DNA from: Apoderus coryli
Taxonomy: Eukaryota; Arthropoda; Insecta; Coleoptera; Attelabidae
Direction: 5' to 3'
NCBI GenBank assembly: GCA_911728435.2
Contig: OU452212.1
Coordinates: forward strand, 4,594,563-4,658,562
Length of the DNA stretch: 64,000 nt
A program made the position numbers and the translations under genes. Below the pieces are notes generated by a model that did no database searches, was not told the origin of the DNA, and saw only the letters and a program-made list of their open reading frames with translations. Positions within the stretch are counted from its first letter, which is position 1; the number at the start of each line of letters is the position of its first letter. This document shows, in pieces, positions 24,702 through 36,489 of the stretch.

Positions 24702-25617
24702 GTAAGAAAAAATTACTTCTTATATTTATTGAAATCATAAATTTACTCTATAATGCCAGTTCTACTTGGCCCAAAATCATCGAATACATTACCATGTTCA
24801 GGGGATTATCTAAGAGTTTCTGCGAATTTGGATCATGAGCAAGTGCTAGCTGCGCTCGAAAACTAATTATGAACATTATATTAATACGTGGATTGACTCA
24901 GAAATAATAATAAGAAAATAAATTTGTAACAACCCCTGAAAAAAAACAATCCTGGGCGCAGGGGGTGGAATTGCAGGAGCAACTAGTAATACAATCCATT
25001 TATATACTGCAATAAACGAACTGTCTATGTTGCTAGCAACGCTCCTTACGCGATTGATCTTAGATGCTTGCTTGTTTTCTTCTCAAAACTCCATCATTCT
25101 TCATTTGCTGAAATCCGACCCAACAGTCTCGTGTGTTTTCGATTTTTTTCGCATTTTCCTCACGACCATATAATACCAGCCTGTCTTAGGATTTTAAGCT
25201 ACACACCGAAGCACGATCAGCTGTATACGTTGCCTACAACACTCACTTAAATAAAATTGCTCAACCGATAAAATTTTCCAAAAGTTTGGTTGGATTAGAC
25301 GGCAAGCGCTGACTTAATTATGAAGTCTGAAAGAACGAAATGTTCAGAACAAATTCGCCGTAAAACAATTAGTAATAACAAAAAGGACTACAGGTTATCG
25401 TGCCAAAAAATATCTGCAATTATAGCCAGAGAAAATATAAAAAGTGCTGCAAGCATAATTTGGCAAAAAAATAACAATTTACAATGAAAAATCAACCAAA
25501 ACGAGTCAGTAAATTAGCTATTGAATAATTGGAGGATAATTATTATTATTGAGGAGTGTATTATTTTTTGGTTTAAAAAATTTTAGGAATTTTATTAATT
25601 AGAGTATTTTATTTCAG

Positions 25618-25794
25618 ATTCAGAATATTGCAAAACGGTTCTCTTCACGTATAAAAAGAGATGTGGATATCAGCCATATTTTGTTCGACCAGCTCAATGA
25701 ACATAAAACTTTATCAAGACGTCAGAAAAGAGATACATTATCACATGTGGAGAAAAAAATGGAAGACGTTCGCGATAAAATTCAAGGACTTAAG
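25618..25794 (+). CDS. Sulf1: Sulf1 exon h (segment with two furin-type sites)
   Basis: A 177-nt exon, phase 0 at both ends, with acceptor 'atttcag' and donor 'gttaat'. The peptide contains two basic cleavage-type sites, 'SSRIKRDVD' and 'SRRQKRDTL', followed by a charged helical stretch 'HVEKKMEDVRDKIQGLK'. Sulf proteins are cut by furin-type proteases within the hydrophilic domain into two disulfide-linked chains, so these R-x-K-R sites are the probable insect equivalents. The cleavage itself is inferred. Confidence 0.9.
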
Positions 25795-26259
25795 GTTAAT
25801 ATTAGTTAATAATAATAAAAACAAATTAGCGTTGTCCAGAATAACTGCAATGAATATAGTTACATTTTAATTGTGTCTATAGATTTGTATCTTTGAATAA
25901 AAGGAAACAACTTAAAGAAAGAACAGATTTACTCCTAAATTTATTAAACCATTTACAAGCAATTCGATTCGATTGTAAGTCTCACAAATGTAGGTAATAC
26001 TCAATGGTTTAATTTTGCTTTAAGGTTGTTTTAAAATGACATAGTTGTAATTATGCAGTCAAATATAAATGATGTCACCGGATAAGATAAATATATTTAG
26101 AGTACAACTCAAAAACTCCACGCCTGACTTTGCTAAGAATGTTTTTGTACTGTTTGTGCCTAATAGGACAACAAAATAAAATTTCTTTCTTCTGTTAAAG
26201 CAACTGGCTCTTCCCAAATTTTAATGAAACATTATATTAACAAGATATTAATATTCCAG

Positions 26260-27057
26260 GTCGTAAACAAAACATTGTCAGAAGGCAACATATCACCTCA
26301 CACTGCGAATAACAATCTCGATTCAAATTCAATAACCAACAGTAACTCAGCCGGTTGTGTCATTGAGGCCGGCAGAGTGAATTGTTCAAATATGATATTT
26401 CAAGACAAAAAGACGTGGCGTAGATCACGGCACAAAATTGAAAATGAAATACAAATGTTGAAACAAAAATTGGAAACTTTAAAAGAGATTAGAAGGCATT
26501 TGAAATTCACGAAACCATTTGATCAAAACAGTGGTAATGAAGAAGATAATATTACAAGCAATAACACAAATGAAGAAGATTTTGAGGATGATGATGATGA
26601 CGATTTTGCTGAAGGAGATGAAGAAAATGAAGATATTGAAGATAATAGTAATACTCACGGTAATATTGACACAATTAATAAGACATATGATGAAATTAAA
26701 ATAGCTAGCTTAACACCGGTTAGAACTACTTTATCAGAATTAAGTCGAAATAATACAACACATAAATATGAAGATAACCAATTTACAACTACCAAATCTT
26801 CGATTACAACAACTAGTGCTTCGTCATCCAGTACCCTCGCGCCGCCACTCGTGACAAATACCATTACGAATCCACATAGACATCAACACCATCATTCAAT
26901 CCCGCATAAACAGAAGATTGATGCTGTAGTAACGACTACAGCTCCATTTGGTATGGGTAATGGTACAAGTAAAGCCAGAAGTAGTGGTAGCTCATTTGGT
27001 TCTACATTAACGTCAAATAGAAGAAAAGCTACTGGTGGGACATCTAACGTCCAAAAG
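26260..27057 (+). CDS. Sulf1: Sulf1 exon i (large hydrophilic/acidic exon)
   Basis: A 798-nt exon, phase 0 at both ends, with acceptor 'tattccag' and donor 'gtgagt'. Conserved pieces are 'CVIEAGRVNCSNMIFQDKK', 'TWRRSRHKIENEIQMLKQKL' and 'ETLKEIRRHLKF', equivalent to the vertebrate helix that follows 'CFILPNDSIHC'. After it comes an acidic run (EEDFEDDDDDDFAEGDE...) and a long Ser/Thr/His-rich tail. The frame runs past the donor to a stop at 27130, but a strong donor and the absence of the family's terminal Cys-rich domain argue that splicing occurs at 27057. Confidence 0.92.
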
Positions 27058-28690
27058 GTGAGTGATACTTTCAATATTGCTCGCAACTTTTCTGAGAACT
27101 CAATGTATTTTACCATTAAAATGAGAGTTTGAATTGTTAGTTAATTAATACAAAGGGTTATTGTGATGAAGATATTTTGGTCGCATCTCCTCAACAGAAT
27201 TTGATTATTATTTCTGTGAAGGTGCAAGAAGCAAGCTAACAATATTCTCTTTTATGGGAATACTTTACTAAGAATAGGAATAATCTATATAGGGTGTCCT
27301 AGAAGTCGACGGTCAAACTCCAAAGGGGGAAGGGGGAGGCAATTTGAAATTAAAATATCCATATATGCGGTTATCAAATTGTTGATGGTTAAAAAGTTAT
27401 TTAATTTTTGTGGAATCAGCACAATATGAAGAACAAATCACTTTGGTATCTGCCTATTCAAAAATATAATAATAATAAAGGCTTTATTGTAAAATGTATA
27501 TATCTTACAAATGGCGAAGTTGAAGCCAATGCTTCTTCACTTAACCTAACTAAGTTTAACAAAGTTAACCAAAAACATATAATATTCTCTCGTATCAAGT
27601 ATCCAATTAAAGCTAAATATATCGCAAGAATTTTTATTTTTCATCCTTCCAATGGTATGCCGACTATCAACAGTCAGTTGCTGAAGATGTAGTCTTTCAG
27701 TAGGGAAAAACTATTTCAGCTTCATCAAAATATAAACGAAATCTTTAACGAATTGCCTGTTTCATAATGTAACAAGACTTCCGTTATGTTGGAGATTTGC
27801 TTCACATTACCATGCTTTCACCAATTGGGCTTTATCCACAACTCATCAGTGTTGATCGGCAGGATATGTGATCCCAAATTTCCAACATTTACGAAGAGCT
27901 TATACTAGTACGAGATACCGAATGACAATTAGATGTATGTGGCGACATCTAGTGTGACCAGGCAATAATGCCCGATGAAACAAAGTTCACAACCGATGGC
28001 CGGACATCTCTATTAAATCCTATTGCTAAAACTAGATACGCCCAAATTCCCTAGCAGGAGGCTTTATTTAGGAATTGCTTGTTACATAATGTAACAAGAC
28101 TTTAAAGTTCACCGGACATATTCCCTGGTCACGCAGATGTCGCCACATTCGTCTTATTGTCAACGGACTCTTTGTCTGCGCCGGAAATTCACTGTCTCAA
28201 TAGCGGTTAAAATTACTCAGTGTAATAATTAAATTGTGCTACCCCCACTTTCTAGGGCAAAAGCAAATCAAATTGATTCAAAAATGTCAGGACTATATCG
28301 AGGGTGTAACTACCAAAAACTAATTTTACAGGAGCAACGAAAAATATGTTAACAATCTAAAAATATAATTACAAAATTATTTCTTCTGCATTTTGCAATG
28401 ATTTTAACTTTTAACATAGTTTGCAGAGTTTAGTATCATTTTGGTGTTTTCTAGTGACTTAGAAGAATTTTAGTAGATACTCCCTTATGATTAGTTACCA
28501 ACAAGGGGCGTATATATAAAAAAATGATCGAAATCGATTTATCGGTTCGCGAGAAAATCAACTTTGAAGTTGAGCATAATTTTTGGTTGTGCATTATTTT
28601 TGCGGCTAAGTGTATTTTTAGTTTAAGAAGGGAAACTATTTATGATTTGTGAAACATCTTTATTAATCAAAATCTACATCAAAATTATAG
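27058..28690. other. No further Sulf1 exon seen; repeat fragments
   Basis: The expected C-terminal Sulf exon (the Trp/Cys-rich 'FC.C..ANNNTY' block) was not found here on the plus strand. Instead there is a mariner-type end 'tatagggtgtcctagaagtc' at 27289, a reverse-oriented LINE tail at 27466-27560 ('aaaggctttattgt'), and short inverted repeats around 'tgtggcgacatct' (27940 and, reversed, 28130) and 'cataatgtaacaagactt' (27763 and 28085). Confidence 0.55.
28659..28664 (-). terminator. Probable polyadenylation signal of gene B
   Basis: AATAAA on the minus strand, about 34 nt after the gene B stop codon. Spacing and motif fit a short 3' UTR. Confidence 0.6.
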
Positions 28691-28697
28691 ATATTAT

Positions 28698-29044
28698 TTA
28701 TTTGACCACAAAACAACAATATCGTTTTCCAAGATGTTCCAAGGGCTTAAATTTGAGTTTTCCATAAATATCGCCTTCTATTACTTCTGTACTGTTTTTA
28801 TGGTTGTATTTTTGCCATTCCACCTGACCACCTGATTTTTGGTTAGTGTGGTGTTTTCTCGAATAACCACGACTCACTTCATAACTTGCTGCAAAAGGGT
28901 CAATGTTTTCATAATCATCCTCATTAGCCCAGTTTTTACGATCACTATCATCATGTTGTAACTCATTAAAATCTTTCGTGCCTCCTCTAGCTAGATCTTC
29001 GGTATCTTCGGCACTGATAGTGTCTATTACATGTGGTGCCTGAT
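28698..29044 (-). CDS. Gene B exon 3 (C-terminal), unrecognised secreted protein
   Basis: A 347-nt terminal exon with acceptor 'ctgttaacag'-like sequence (read on the minus strand as 'ttaacag'), entered in phase 1. The peptide starts 'DQAPHVIDTISAEDTED', is hydrophilic and acidic with 'DDYENIDPFAASYEVSRGY', and ends 'LEHLGKRYCCFVVK' before TAA. The final GKR plus a Cys-Cys heptapeptide resembles a dibasic processing or amidation context, but this is only suggestive. No known domain is recognised. The frame is clean and a polyadenylation signal follows. Confidence 0.82.
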
Positions 29045-30141
29045 CTGTTAAATAAATATATTAATAAATAAAATATACCGGATGTATAATAAGAAGAGAA
29101 ACTACTGACTGTTGAAACCTAACGTAATCTAAACCTTTAACTACCAAGACGCTTCTTTATTCTTTAGAAAATCCTAATTTTAATAACTTTAGCGTATATT
29201 ATTTCTTAGATATTAAACAATGTTGTGAAATATATTTAGTTTACAATGATTTAAATGTTTTATATAATAAGCCTGAAAGTTTAAGGTTTACAGGAAAAAT
29301 GAAGCTGTGTTGACTAAGATTACAATTCAATAGGGCGATCATAAGGAGAACTGTAATTTAGGGTGTTTTTTTGTGAACGATTTTCTGCAACGAAACGCAA
29401 CAGTACATCGGTAAATTGTTCTGTGTACATAGATATTCTAAAAGACCTCCGATGTAGAGTTTGCCATGTTAGAGGCAGCCTGATACTAATAGTCTTGAAA
29501 CATGACAACGCTGGTCCTCACGCCTTGTGCGTTGTTAAATGATCAGACTGAAAAAACTATAAAATAAATACGGACAATTACTGTACAATAATTTTTAAGT
29601 GCTTACTTGCAAAATTCTTCATGTAATGTGATACTATTTACCACTGTTTACGAGAATTAAATTACTTAAATAAAACGCAAACTTTCTGACAGTATGTTCT
29701 ATATTTTAGCCATATTGGAGTTATTTGGAGTACCACAAGTATATTTCACTTTGTGTCATTAGATTTTTAAAAGGAACACAGTTATTATTGTTAGTAACCA
29801 GAGGTAATTTTCGGATTCTTTTCACAGATTATCATCGGTATTCACAAGTTATTTTCTAGAAGTATTTGATCATAGGAAAATTTGCCTTCATAACACCAGG
29901 TCTATGATTTTAATTACTGGCCTGATATTAAACAGCATAAAAATTGTTTCTACAATGACTTGGCTACGCCCCTGCCGCAAGGGCCAGCTATCAAGTCCTG
30001 GAAAAATATTTCACTGGCGGAATGAAAAACTGTGTTATAATTTGTGAAAAAATGTGTTTGCCTATTCAAGCGCGCATTCACGTTTAACGTTTGAAATGGT
30101 TCTTGAATTTGAAATACCCTGTATATTTTGCATTTACATAC

Positions 30142-30411
30142 CAGGTTCGTCCTCTGCTGCTGGTAGTCTTGCTGGAATGTTGACCTTTTCTAAAATTGTA
30201 TTAGCATCATCGCTGAACGAAAATTTCTCATCGCTATTAAAGTGTGTTCCATCCAAGATGCGTCCCAATTCATCAGAATCCGTTTCAATATCTTTGGTCT
30301 TATGTTCTAAGTTTTTAATTGTTTTGCCAACTAATTTGTTTTGGGGGTCGTGGAAGACGCGCTTTTCATCATATCGCATTACTTTTCTGTGGTAGGAGCC
30401 TCTTGGAGAGT
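30142..30411 (-). CDS. Gene B exon 2
   Basis: A 270-nt exon (90 codons), phase 1 at both ends, with acceptor 'cacttcag' and donor 'gtatgt'. The peptide starts 'DSPRGSYHRKVMRYDEKRV', has a charged middle 'KNLEHKTKDIETDSDELGR', and ends 'NIPARLPAAEDEPG'. It is rich in Asp, Glu and Lys with no Cys, no membrane segment and no recognised domain. It is symmetric in phase and so could be skipped. The first split codon is G+AC (Asp), the same class of junction as the microexon array upstream. Confidence 0.85.
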
Positions 30412-31687
30412 CTGAAGTGAACAATAAATTAACACACTAAATAAATAAATAAAAATAACAGTCTTAAAAAAAATTTAATGAACAATTTGTTTAGTATTAT
30501 TTTTAGATAAAACAAATTTTAAAAAATTATTTTTATGGCGCTCCCTAAAATCGCTGCTTTGCGTAAAATTTTCGGCCTACTCCCTAAACGTTTTATAAGT
30601 AACTTTTGCAGACTATTTTAAATTATTGAATAGATCATATTTTAATCATTGTTGTTTCGTGACAAAAATACAATGAGAAAATTAATAAATAAACAAAACA
30701 GAATACTTGTTATATTGCAAGATTCTAAATTTTCTCGTTCTAAACTACTTTTTTCGAATAATTATTATTGAGATTTCGAATATATGGATTAGGTATTCTC
30801 GAAAATGTTTGAGAACTATTACAAAAAGCTATTGTTTGTAAGAACGTAATAGCTAGAGGAAAACTAAGTAACAAGTCACGTTCTATTTTTGTGAATTCAA
30901 GTTATTAAAGGCAATCAATATAGGGTGATTTTCATTTTTTGCCATTTTCTTTTTTTATTTATATTTCCGTTACTATTACAGTTAGCTACAAATGGTTTTA
31001 ATAAAAGAGAAAATTTTACGTAGAATTTTATATGTTTAATTTTGCAAGTTAGCACTACTAACTTTGTTGTTTTAAATGTGACATCTTGTATACTATGTAA
31101 TATTTACAAATTAATCTGATAAATAAAAATACCAAATTATACTCAAAAAAACGACATTTAAATAGTTTAATAAAAAGGCAAAAATGTTTATATTTTGTAA
31201 TATTTTATTCAACTAACAATTACAATGTTATGTGTAAATATTGTGATATATTTTTGTGTGGTATTGGAGAAATTATAAATTCTCAAATGTCTCAAGTTGA
31301 TTAGTATTAGCAGACTATATCTGGTCTATTACAATTCTTATTTTTCAATTGATTGTTCGGTTATTAGAATAATTATTATTTTTATATATTTTGTTCTGTA
31401 ATTGGTTCTGCTATTGGACAATAATTATTATTATTATTATAACATAGTAAAGATACTGAAGTTGCATCTTCAACATACTACAATTATTATTCTCACACAG
31501 AATGAAGAATCACAGAAAGAGGGGGTTGGTAGAAATATATTTGTAAGTTTAAAAGAAATCCTTATTAATTATCATTGATTTCAATTAAATATAAACAAAA
31601 AAATATCTTATAATTAATAAATTAATCTTAAAATAAATATTCTTTCTTATACACAAATCACATCTTTTACCAGCATTATAAATATAC
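30412..31687 (-). other. Gene B intron 1, distal part; no exon seen
   Basis: Very AT-rich. A LINE-like tail 'gttctgtaattggttctgc' followed by TTATTATTATTA lies at 31395-31440, and a 'tatagggtgattttc' transposon-end-like motif at 30920. No microexon of the type found at 43-63 kb was seen between gene B exons 1 and 2. Confidence 0.5.
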
Positions 31688-32324
31688 ACTGTCCAAAATA
31701 ATAATCGGATAGCATTGGAATCTTGGAAAAGGTAGGAATTACAATGTCGGTTAAATTAGAGAAAAATATACAATTTAAACACCTTTTAAATGGTGTTTTC
31801 AAAAGTAAACTAACTCTAGCCGTTTACGAGAATTTTAGAAAAAACGATTTTTTGCGATTTTAGTTTTTATTTATTTTTGACATTATTTTTACAGATATAA
31901 AAAAATTAAAAGCATTTCCTTGTTACTTTTTGAAGAGAAAAAGATAGTGTTCGTTTTTGAAAAACCGTTCATCAACTTTCTCATTGTTACTTTTTGAGGA
32001 GGGTGAGATTAATTAAGATTAATGGTTTCAACAATATGTCAGTATTTTTAGCTGTTATTTAAACTTATTCAAGAAAAATCGCCATAATTCAAAAATTAAA
32101 ACCTACTACTCTGAATGCAGAGTAGTAGGTTTTGCAATAACATTATTTCGTCGTTACTCACAATTATTTATTATTGTTTGCCAATTTATTTCTCTCTCAG
32201 TACCAGATTTTATTCGGTACGCGGTTTTTTAAAGTTAGTTTAAATTTTTGTTAAATATTCTTGAAATAAAAGTCGACCTCCACACCATAAATTTAATAAA
32301 TATCCTCAACAAATTACATTTGTC

Positions 32325-32362
32325 ACCATACATGTTTCGCAGCTCCGGGCCGCATCTATCCT
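32325..32362 (-). ncRNA. Damaged hammerhead-like motif (left arm)
   Basis: The minus-strand reading keeps the stem II (GCGGC...GCUGC), GAAA and CAUGUAUGGU, but the CUGAUGA box has become GGAUAGA. It is presumably inactive. Confidence 0.45.
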
Positions 32363-32763
32363 ACATATATACAAAATCTAGCTTTTGAGAATTTTAAAAC
32401 GCCATTGTCGTGTGAACGTGCAGTCAATTAAGAACCTAAAATATTATCAAAGAGAAAATTAATCTTCGATGATTTACAAAAAGAAACACAGCATGAAACT
32501 TACATTAGAAATAATGTGAATTTTAGATTTTTTAGTTTAATTTTTAAATGTTTAGTAACACAAATTCAATTTCAAAAACTTTTTTATTTTATGACTTGAG
32601 AGAATAAAAAATTTTTTCACACAATGGTAAGTTTAAAAGTTAAAATCATTTTGGTGCAATTGAAAATAATATATACAATCTTACTTCTAGAGTTAATAAA
32701 TAAATTCCCAAAAATAATATGTACTAACTAGTATAACATAGCTTTTCGTAAGAATCTCATATA

Positions 32764-32804
32764 ACCACTGATGATGCGGCCCGGAGCTGCGAAACATGTA
32801 TGGT
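32764..32804 (+). ncRNA. Hammerhead ribozyme motif (right arm), core intact
   Basis: Order: ACCA (stem I), CUGAUGA, U, GCGGC-CCGGA-GCUGC (stem II), GAAA, C-AU-G-U (two-pair stem III), A at the cleavage position, UGGU (stem I partner). All invariant core positions of a type I hammerhead are present. The cleavage base A is allowed (H rule). Confidence 0.75.
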
Positions 32805-33796
32805 AACAAATGTAATTTGTTGAGGATATTTATTAAATTTATTGTGTGTAGGTCGACTTTTATTTCAAGAATATTTAACTATTCTACTCCACTTCGATAT
32901 GGACTACTTCTTTCGAATTAAATTTTTGTGTTTTTTGAGTATATTAAAAAAACGCCGTTCTCAGATAAATGTTTTACGCAAAATAACTATGGCGATTTTT
33001 TTTACTAATTTTAAATATAACAGCTGAAAAATTGTTTCAACCATTACGTGTGATATACACCACCTATTTTTGAATTGAAAATGGCTTTAAATTTAACAAT
33101 AAAAAATCCATGGCCGTATTTATAAAAACAAGTTTGATGATGGGTTTTCAAAAACGAAACTTCGTAGTGAAAATTTGTAAACGCTATCTTACCCTCCTCA
33201 AAAAGTAACAATGAGAAAGTTCTTTTGATGTTTTGATGTCTGTAAAAATAATGTCAGAAATAAAAACTAAAATCACACGTTTTTTGAAAAATTCGGGGAA
33301 ACGGCTACAGTTACTTTACTTTTACCCATTTAAAATGTGTTTAAATTGTACAACTAATTTAACCGACATTGTAACGCCTACCGTTCCCAAGATTCCAATG
33401 CTATCCCATTCTTATCCTGGACACAGACTCCAGTTTAATTGTAAACATGTTTTAAGAAACGAATATTATTTTCATTATTTGTTCTCAATGACAGAAGCCT
33501 GAAACTGAAATTTGGTGATACAAATATTTTTTTTCTTATTTTGACTGGGTTGGATTAAATAGATAGGCATTTTGCATATGGATTTGTAAAGAGAAAAAAG
33601 TATGTAAACAAGTAGTGACATAATGTAAAGGGTACCCATAAGTATGTAGTAATAACTTGCAATATTAAATATATAAAAACAATTCTACGCCACTGTATTC
33701 TAACGTGTATTAAGACTATTTTTACCAAACTTTTATTTTAATTTGGATTGGGTTTTTCTCTATTTTTGTCAATGTGTGATTTTATTATTATTAATG

Positions 33797-34170
33797 GATT
33801 TTGATATTTTTATAGCACCTCTTTTGACGTTTTAGCCGCATCTGGACGTCATCGATGTTCCGGATATGACGTCTTCAATATTTAAAAAAAAACCCATATT
33901 TTTGCCAAAAAAAGAGCGTTATTTAAAAAGAGCATAATTCTTAGAAACAAAAATTGGTCATGTTACATCAGGAAATTAATAGATTTTGATATTTTTATAG
34001 CACCTCTTTTGACGTGTTAGCCGCATCTGAACGTCATCGATGTTCCGGATATGACGTCTTCAATATTTAGAAAAAAAAAACCCATATTTTTGCCAAAAAA
34101 AGAGCGTAATTTAAAAAGAGCATAATTTTTAGAAACAAAAATTGGTCATGTTACATCAGGAAATTTTTGA
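33797..34170. repeat. Tandem duplication, 185-bp unit, two copies
   Basis: 'gattttgatatttttatagc' starts at 33797 and again at 33982. The units agree almost base for base through 'cgtcatcgatgttccgg' and 'catgttacatcaggaaatt'. Differences include ctggacg/ctgaacg and the length of an A run. There is no coding frame. It lies in gene B intron 1. Confidence 0.9.
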
Positions 34171-34604
34171 GTAACCTAATGTTTAAATTTTATTTAGTAT
34201 ATTCAGTTCATTTAACAAACTAATTAATTAAGTGTTCGATTCAGGGTTATTTTTCTTTATATGAAGGACCCTTTAGTGTTTGGTGTCTATTCGCTTAAGG
34301 AAAATAATTGCAGGGATTTAAATGTTAAATAAACATGTTAACTTTATTTTTATTTGTACTACAACACCTAAATTCATTAAAAATGAGCGTAGAAGTGTCT
34401 ATAATTGACAAATTATCGAACAAATAGACTTTTTGTGTTTAACATGCCTTGAAGTTAGTAAATGTTTTGGAAAATTTTCAACTTTTAGGCAAGGAGTGAA
34501 TCAACCCTCATCACGGTAAAAATAGCTGAGTTCCGAAAATTTTGAGGCGGAAATATTCTTCTGTAACTTCATCTTCTATAATGAAAATTTAAGGACAGTG
34601 TTAT

Positions 34605-35400
34605 ACAGGGTGTTTCTCAATTCGACCGACAACGCTGTACCACAGAAACCTCTAGCTAATTCATGCATTTTGATGTAGGGACATATACCCTTAAAGAGCT
34701 TAGTTGTCTAGATACAAGGTGTCATAGGTTCAAATTTAAAATAAAAATTTTTAACATAATTCAAAAAAGCCTCTAAATATTTTTTTAAAATTTCGTGAGC
34801 GATATGTTCTTTAACAAATTCATATTTTCACGTCAACAATATTTTTAAAAAATGAACCAGTGGGTTAGTGTCAATTTTTATACCCCTAATTTCTACGCCA
34901 CTAGAACAAATAAATTTAAAAAAAATTTTTAAATTCCCTGTTCATTTTTTCTTAAAAAAATAATAACTTTTTATGGGTCTAAAGTTTTGCAGGAATTTGG
35001 CTCTAAACAAGAGTCTGCAAGTAAAGGGTGTACAACATACCTAATTTTTTAAAAAAGTTTCTACTTTCAACTTTACTTGCAGACTTTTGTTTAGAGGCAA
35101 ATTCCTGCTAAATCGCTTACTTTAGACCCATGAAAAGTTATTACTGTTTTTAGCAAAAATTAACAGCAATTTAAAGAAGAAATAAAAATATATATTTATT
35201 CCAATGCAATGGCGTAAAAAATAAGGTATAAAATGTGTACTAACGCCTATAGCATGCCCCTCAAAATATGACTTTTTTAAAGAACATAGCGCTCACGAAA
35301 TTTTAAAAAAATATTTATAGGTGTTTTTGAATTATGGCAAATTTTCGATTTTAAATTTGAACCTTTGATACCCTGTATATTTGATGAATATATTAATCTC
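34605..35400. mobile_element. Large palindromic element in gene B intron 1
   Basis: It begins 'tacagggtgtttctcaattcg'. The two halves pair around a centre near 35050: 'gtctgcaagtaaag' with 'ctttacttgcagac', 'gcaggaatttggctcta' with 'agaggcaaattcctgc', and 'aaaatttcgtgagcgatatg' with 'catagcgctcacgaaatttt'. The matching right end 'ataccctgtatatttg' is at 35369. No frame. The cagggtgt end resembles mariner-type termini, so it is probably a foldback derivative. Confidence 0.7.
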
Positions 35401-35737
35401 CCAAGATATAGGTTGTGAGGCATATAACTAAAGGCAAGGGTACAACCGATTTTATGCCGTATTAAAGATTTGTAAGAAAAATGTGTGGTTTCGCTTTTGG
35501 CTAAAAAATACAAAAATAGGGGACCTCCATTGTATTCGATACGAATTTTAAAATGACTCTTTTAAAATTAAACAAAAGTTGGGAATTGGGAAGGAGAATA
35601 AAGACGAACTAATAAAACCTACGTACACAAAAAACCAGATGAACAATGTTATATGAAAATATAAAAGTGCTTTCTTCGAGTTCGAAGTCCATTAAAACAT
35701 TATATATTGATTTTAACGGTACTTTAAACGTTCTTAC

Positions 35738-35879
35738 CTTCACTATCCGGATTTAAAGTGGGTCCAGCACCTCGGGGTTGCTCTAAAGCAGCAGGAGTCT
35801 GAGAATAACTATGGTCAATTAGAACGCAAGCCAGAAAAATAAAGGATAGAACTATCCTTGTCATGCTTGTAGTGACCAT
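35738..35879 (-). CDS. Gene B exon 1: start codon and signal peptide
   Basis: A 142-nt coding part from ATG to donor 'gtaaga', leaving in phase 1. The peptide opens 'MVTTSMTRIVLSFIFLACVL' (then IDHSYSQTPA), a classic signal peptide with a basic n-region, a hydrophobic core, and a probable cut after 'SYS' or nearby. It continues 'LEQPRGAGPTLNPDSE'. The second Met at residue 6 is an alternative start. The full three-exon protein is 252 residues, secreted, hydrophilic and not recognised. A minus-strand TATATATATA run lies about 75 nt upstream of the ATG. The exon lies between the microexon array and the rest of gene B, so it may be an internal promoter of a larger locus. Confidence 0.85.
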
Positions 35880-35948
35880 TTTAGTTCAAAATCGGTACTG
35901 ATCGTCTGTGAATGTGTATCACTTAAAGCTTTTTTCTGATGCAAAAAA

Positions 35949-35962
35949 ATATATATATAAAG
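35949..35962 (-). promoter_or_regulatory. Possible TATA box of gene B
   Basis: A TATATATATA run about 75 nt upstream of the gene B ATG on the minus strand. The distance fits a TATA promoter with a short 5' UTR, but the region is AT-rich and this may be chance. Confidence 0.35.
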
Positions 35963-36489
35963 TTATTATTATTATAAAATAATAAATTTATTATAAACAA
36001 AAAATATTACATTTACATGATTTAGTGGAACTGCTATAATTGAAAAATTTTATATGGATTATTTATTATTCAATTTTATATTGAGTGTGGGTTTATTTTA
36101 ATTTAACTTTCATATGCTGCAACAAATTATATACGAATGGGAAAAAATGTTACATTAATTATATACAATTGCTTTGTTGACGTTTGTAAGCTATACAAAA
36201 TATCTTATTCAATTTTAATGTTAGTGAAACAATTTCATACAAAGAAGGTTCTGACAATTCCCCATATCGATGTCCTAGTGACAATCAACATTTTTAAAGA
36301 TTTTGGCAAATCGAGAAAAACGTGTATTCGACCTCTCAATTAAAATACAATCGATTTTTGGATTACGAGTATATACAAGCAAATTATGATTATAAACGGC
36401 AACCTATAAATTGAAAAATTAAAAACCATTGTATTTAAAAAAATAGTTTGATACGTGTTTTCGTGGGGGTTATTTAATTAATTTGAACG

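Larger units (their letters stand above)
32255..32885. mobile_element. Nested foldback element with hammerhead core
   Basis: The arms, about 110 bp, are near-perfect reverse complements: 'tattcttgaaataaaagtcg' to 'agctccgggccgcatc' on the left, and 'gatgcggcccggagctgc' to 'cgacttttatttcaagaata' on the right. A related end sequence recurs at 44035 ('attcttgaaacaaaagtcg'). The element sits inside the larger one at 31688-33424, so it inserted later. Confidence 0.8.
31688..33424. mobile_element. Inverted-repeat DNA element of about 1.7 kb, host of a nested foldback
   Basis: The left end ('cactgtccaaaataataatc', then 'ggatagcattggaatcttgg') and the right end ('ccaagattccaatgctatcc' then 'cctggacacag') are diverged reverse complements for about 300 bp. 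They include 'acaatgtcggttaaatta' and its complement near 33360, and 'ttgttactttttgaggaggg' and its complement near 33190. The TGTCC ends suggest a Tc1/mariner-like non-autonomous element. No transposase frame remains. Another palindromic element (32255-32885) is inserted in the middle. Confidence 0.75.

Noticed and set aside
26519..27116. Several overlapping frames within Sulf1 exon i
   Set aside because: Shadows produced by the repetitive acidic and Ser/Thr-rich coding sequence; the Sulf1 frame explains the region.
31660..31700. An apparent 18-nt phase-1 microexon (VYIYNA) in gene B intron 1
   Set aside because: Its acceptor lies in the terminal repeat of the element at 31688, its donor (gtaaaa) is weak, and it resembles no array unit.
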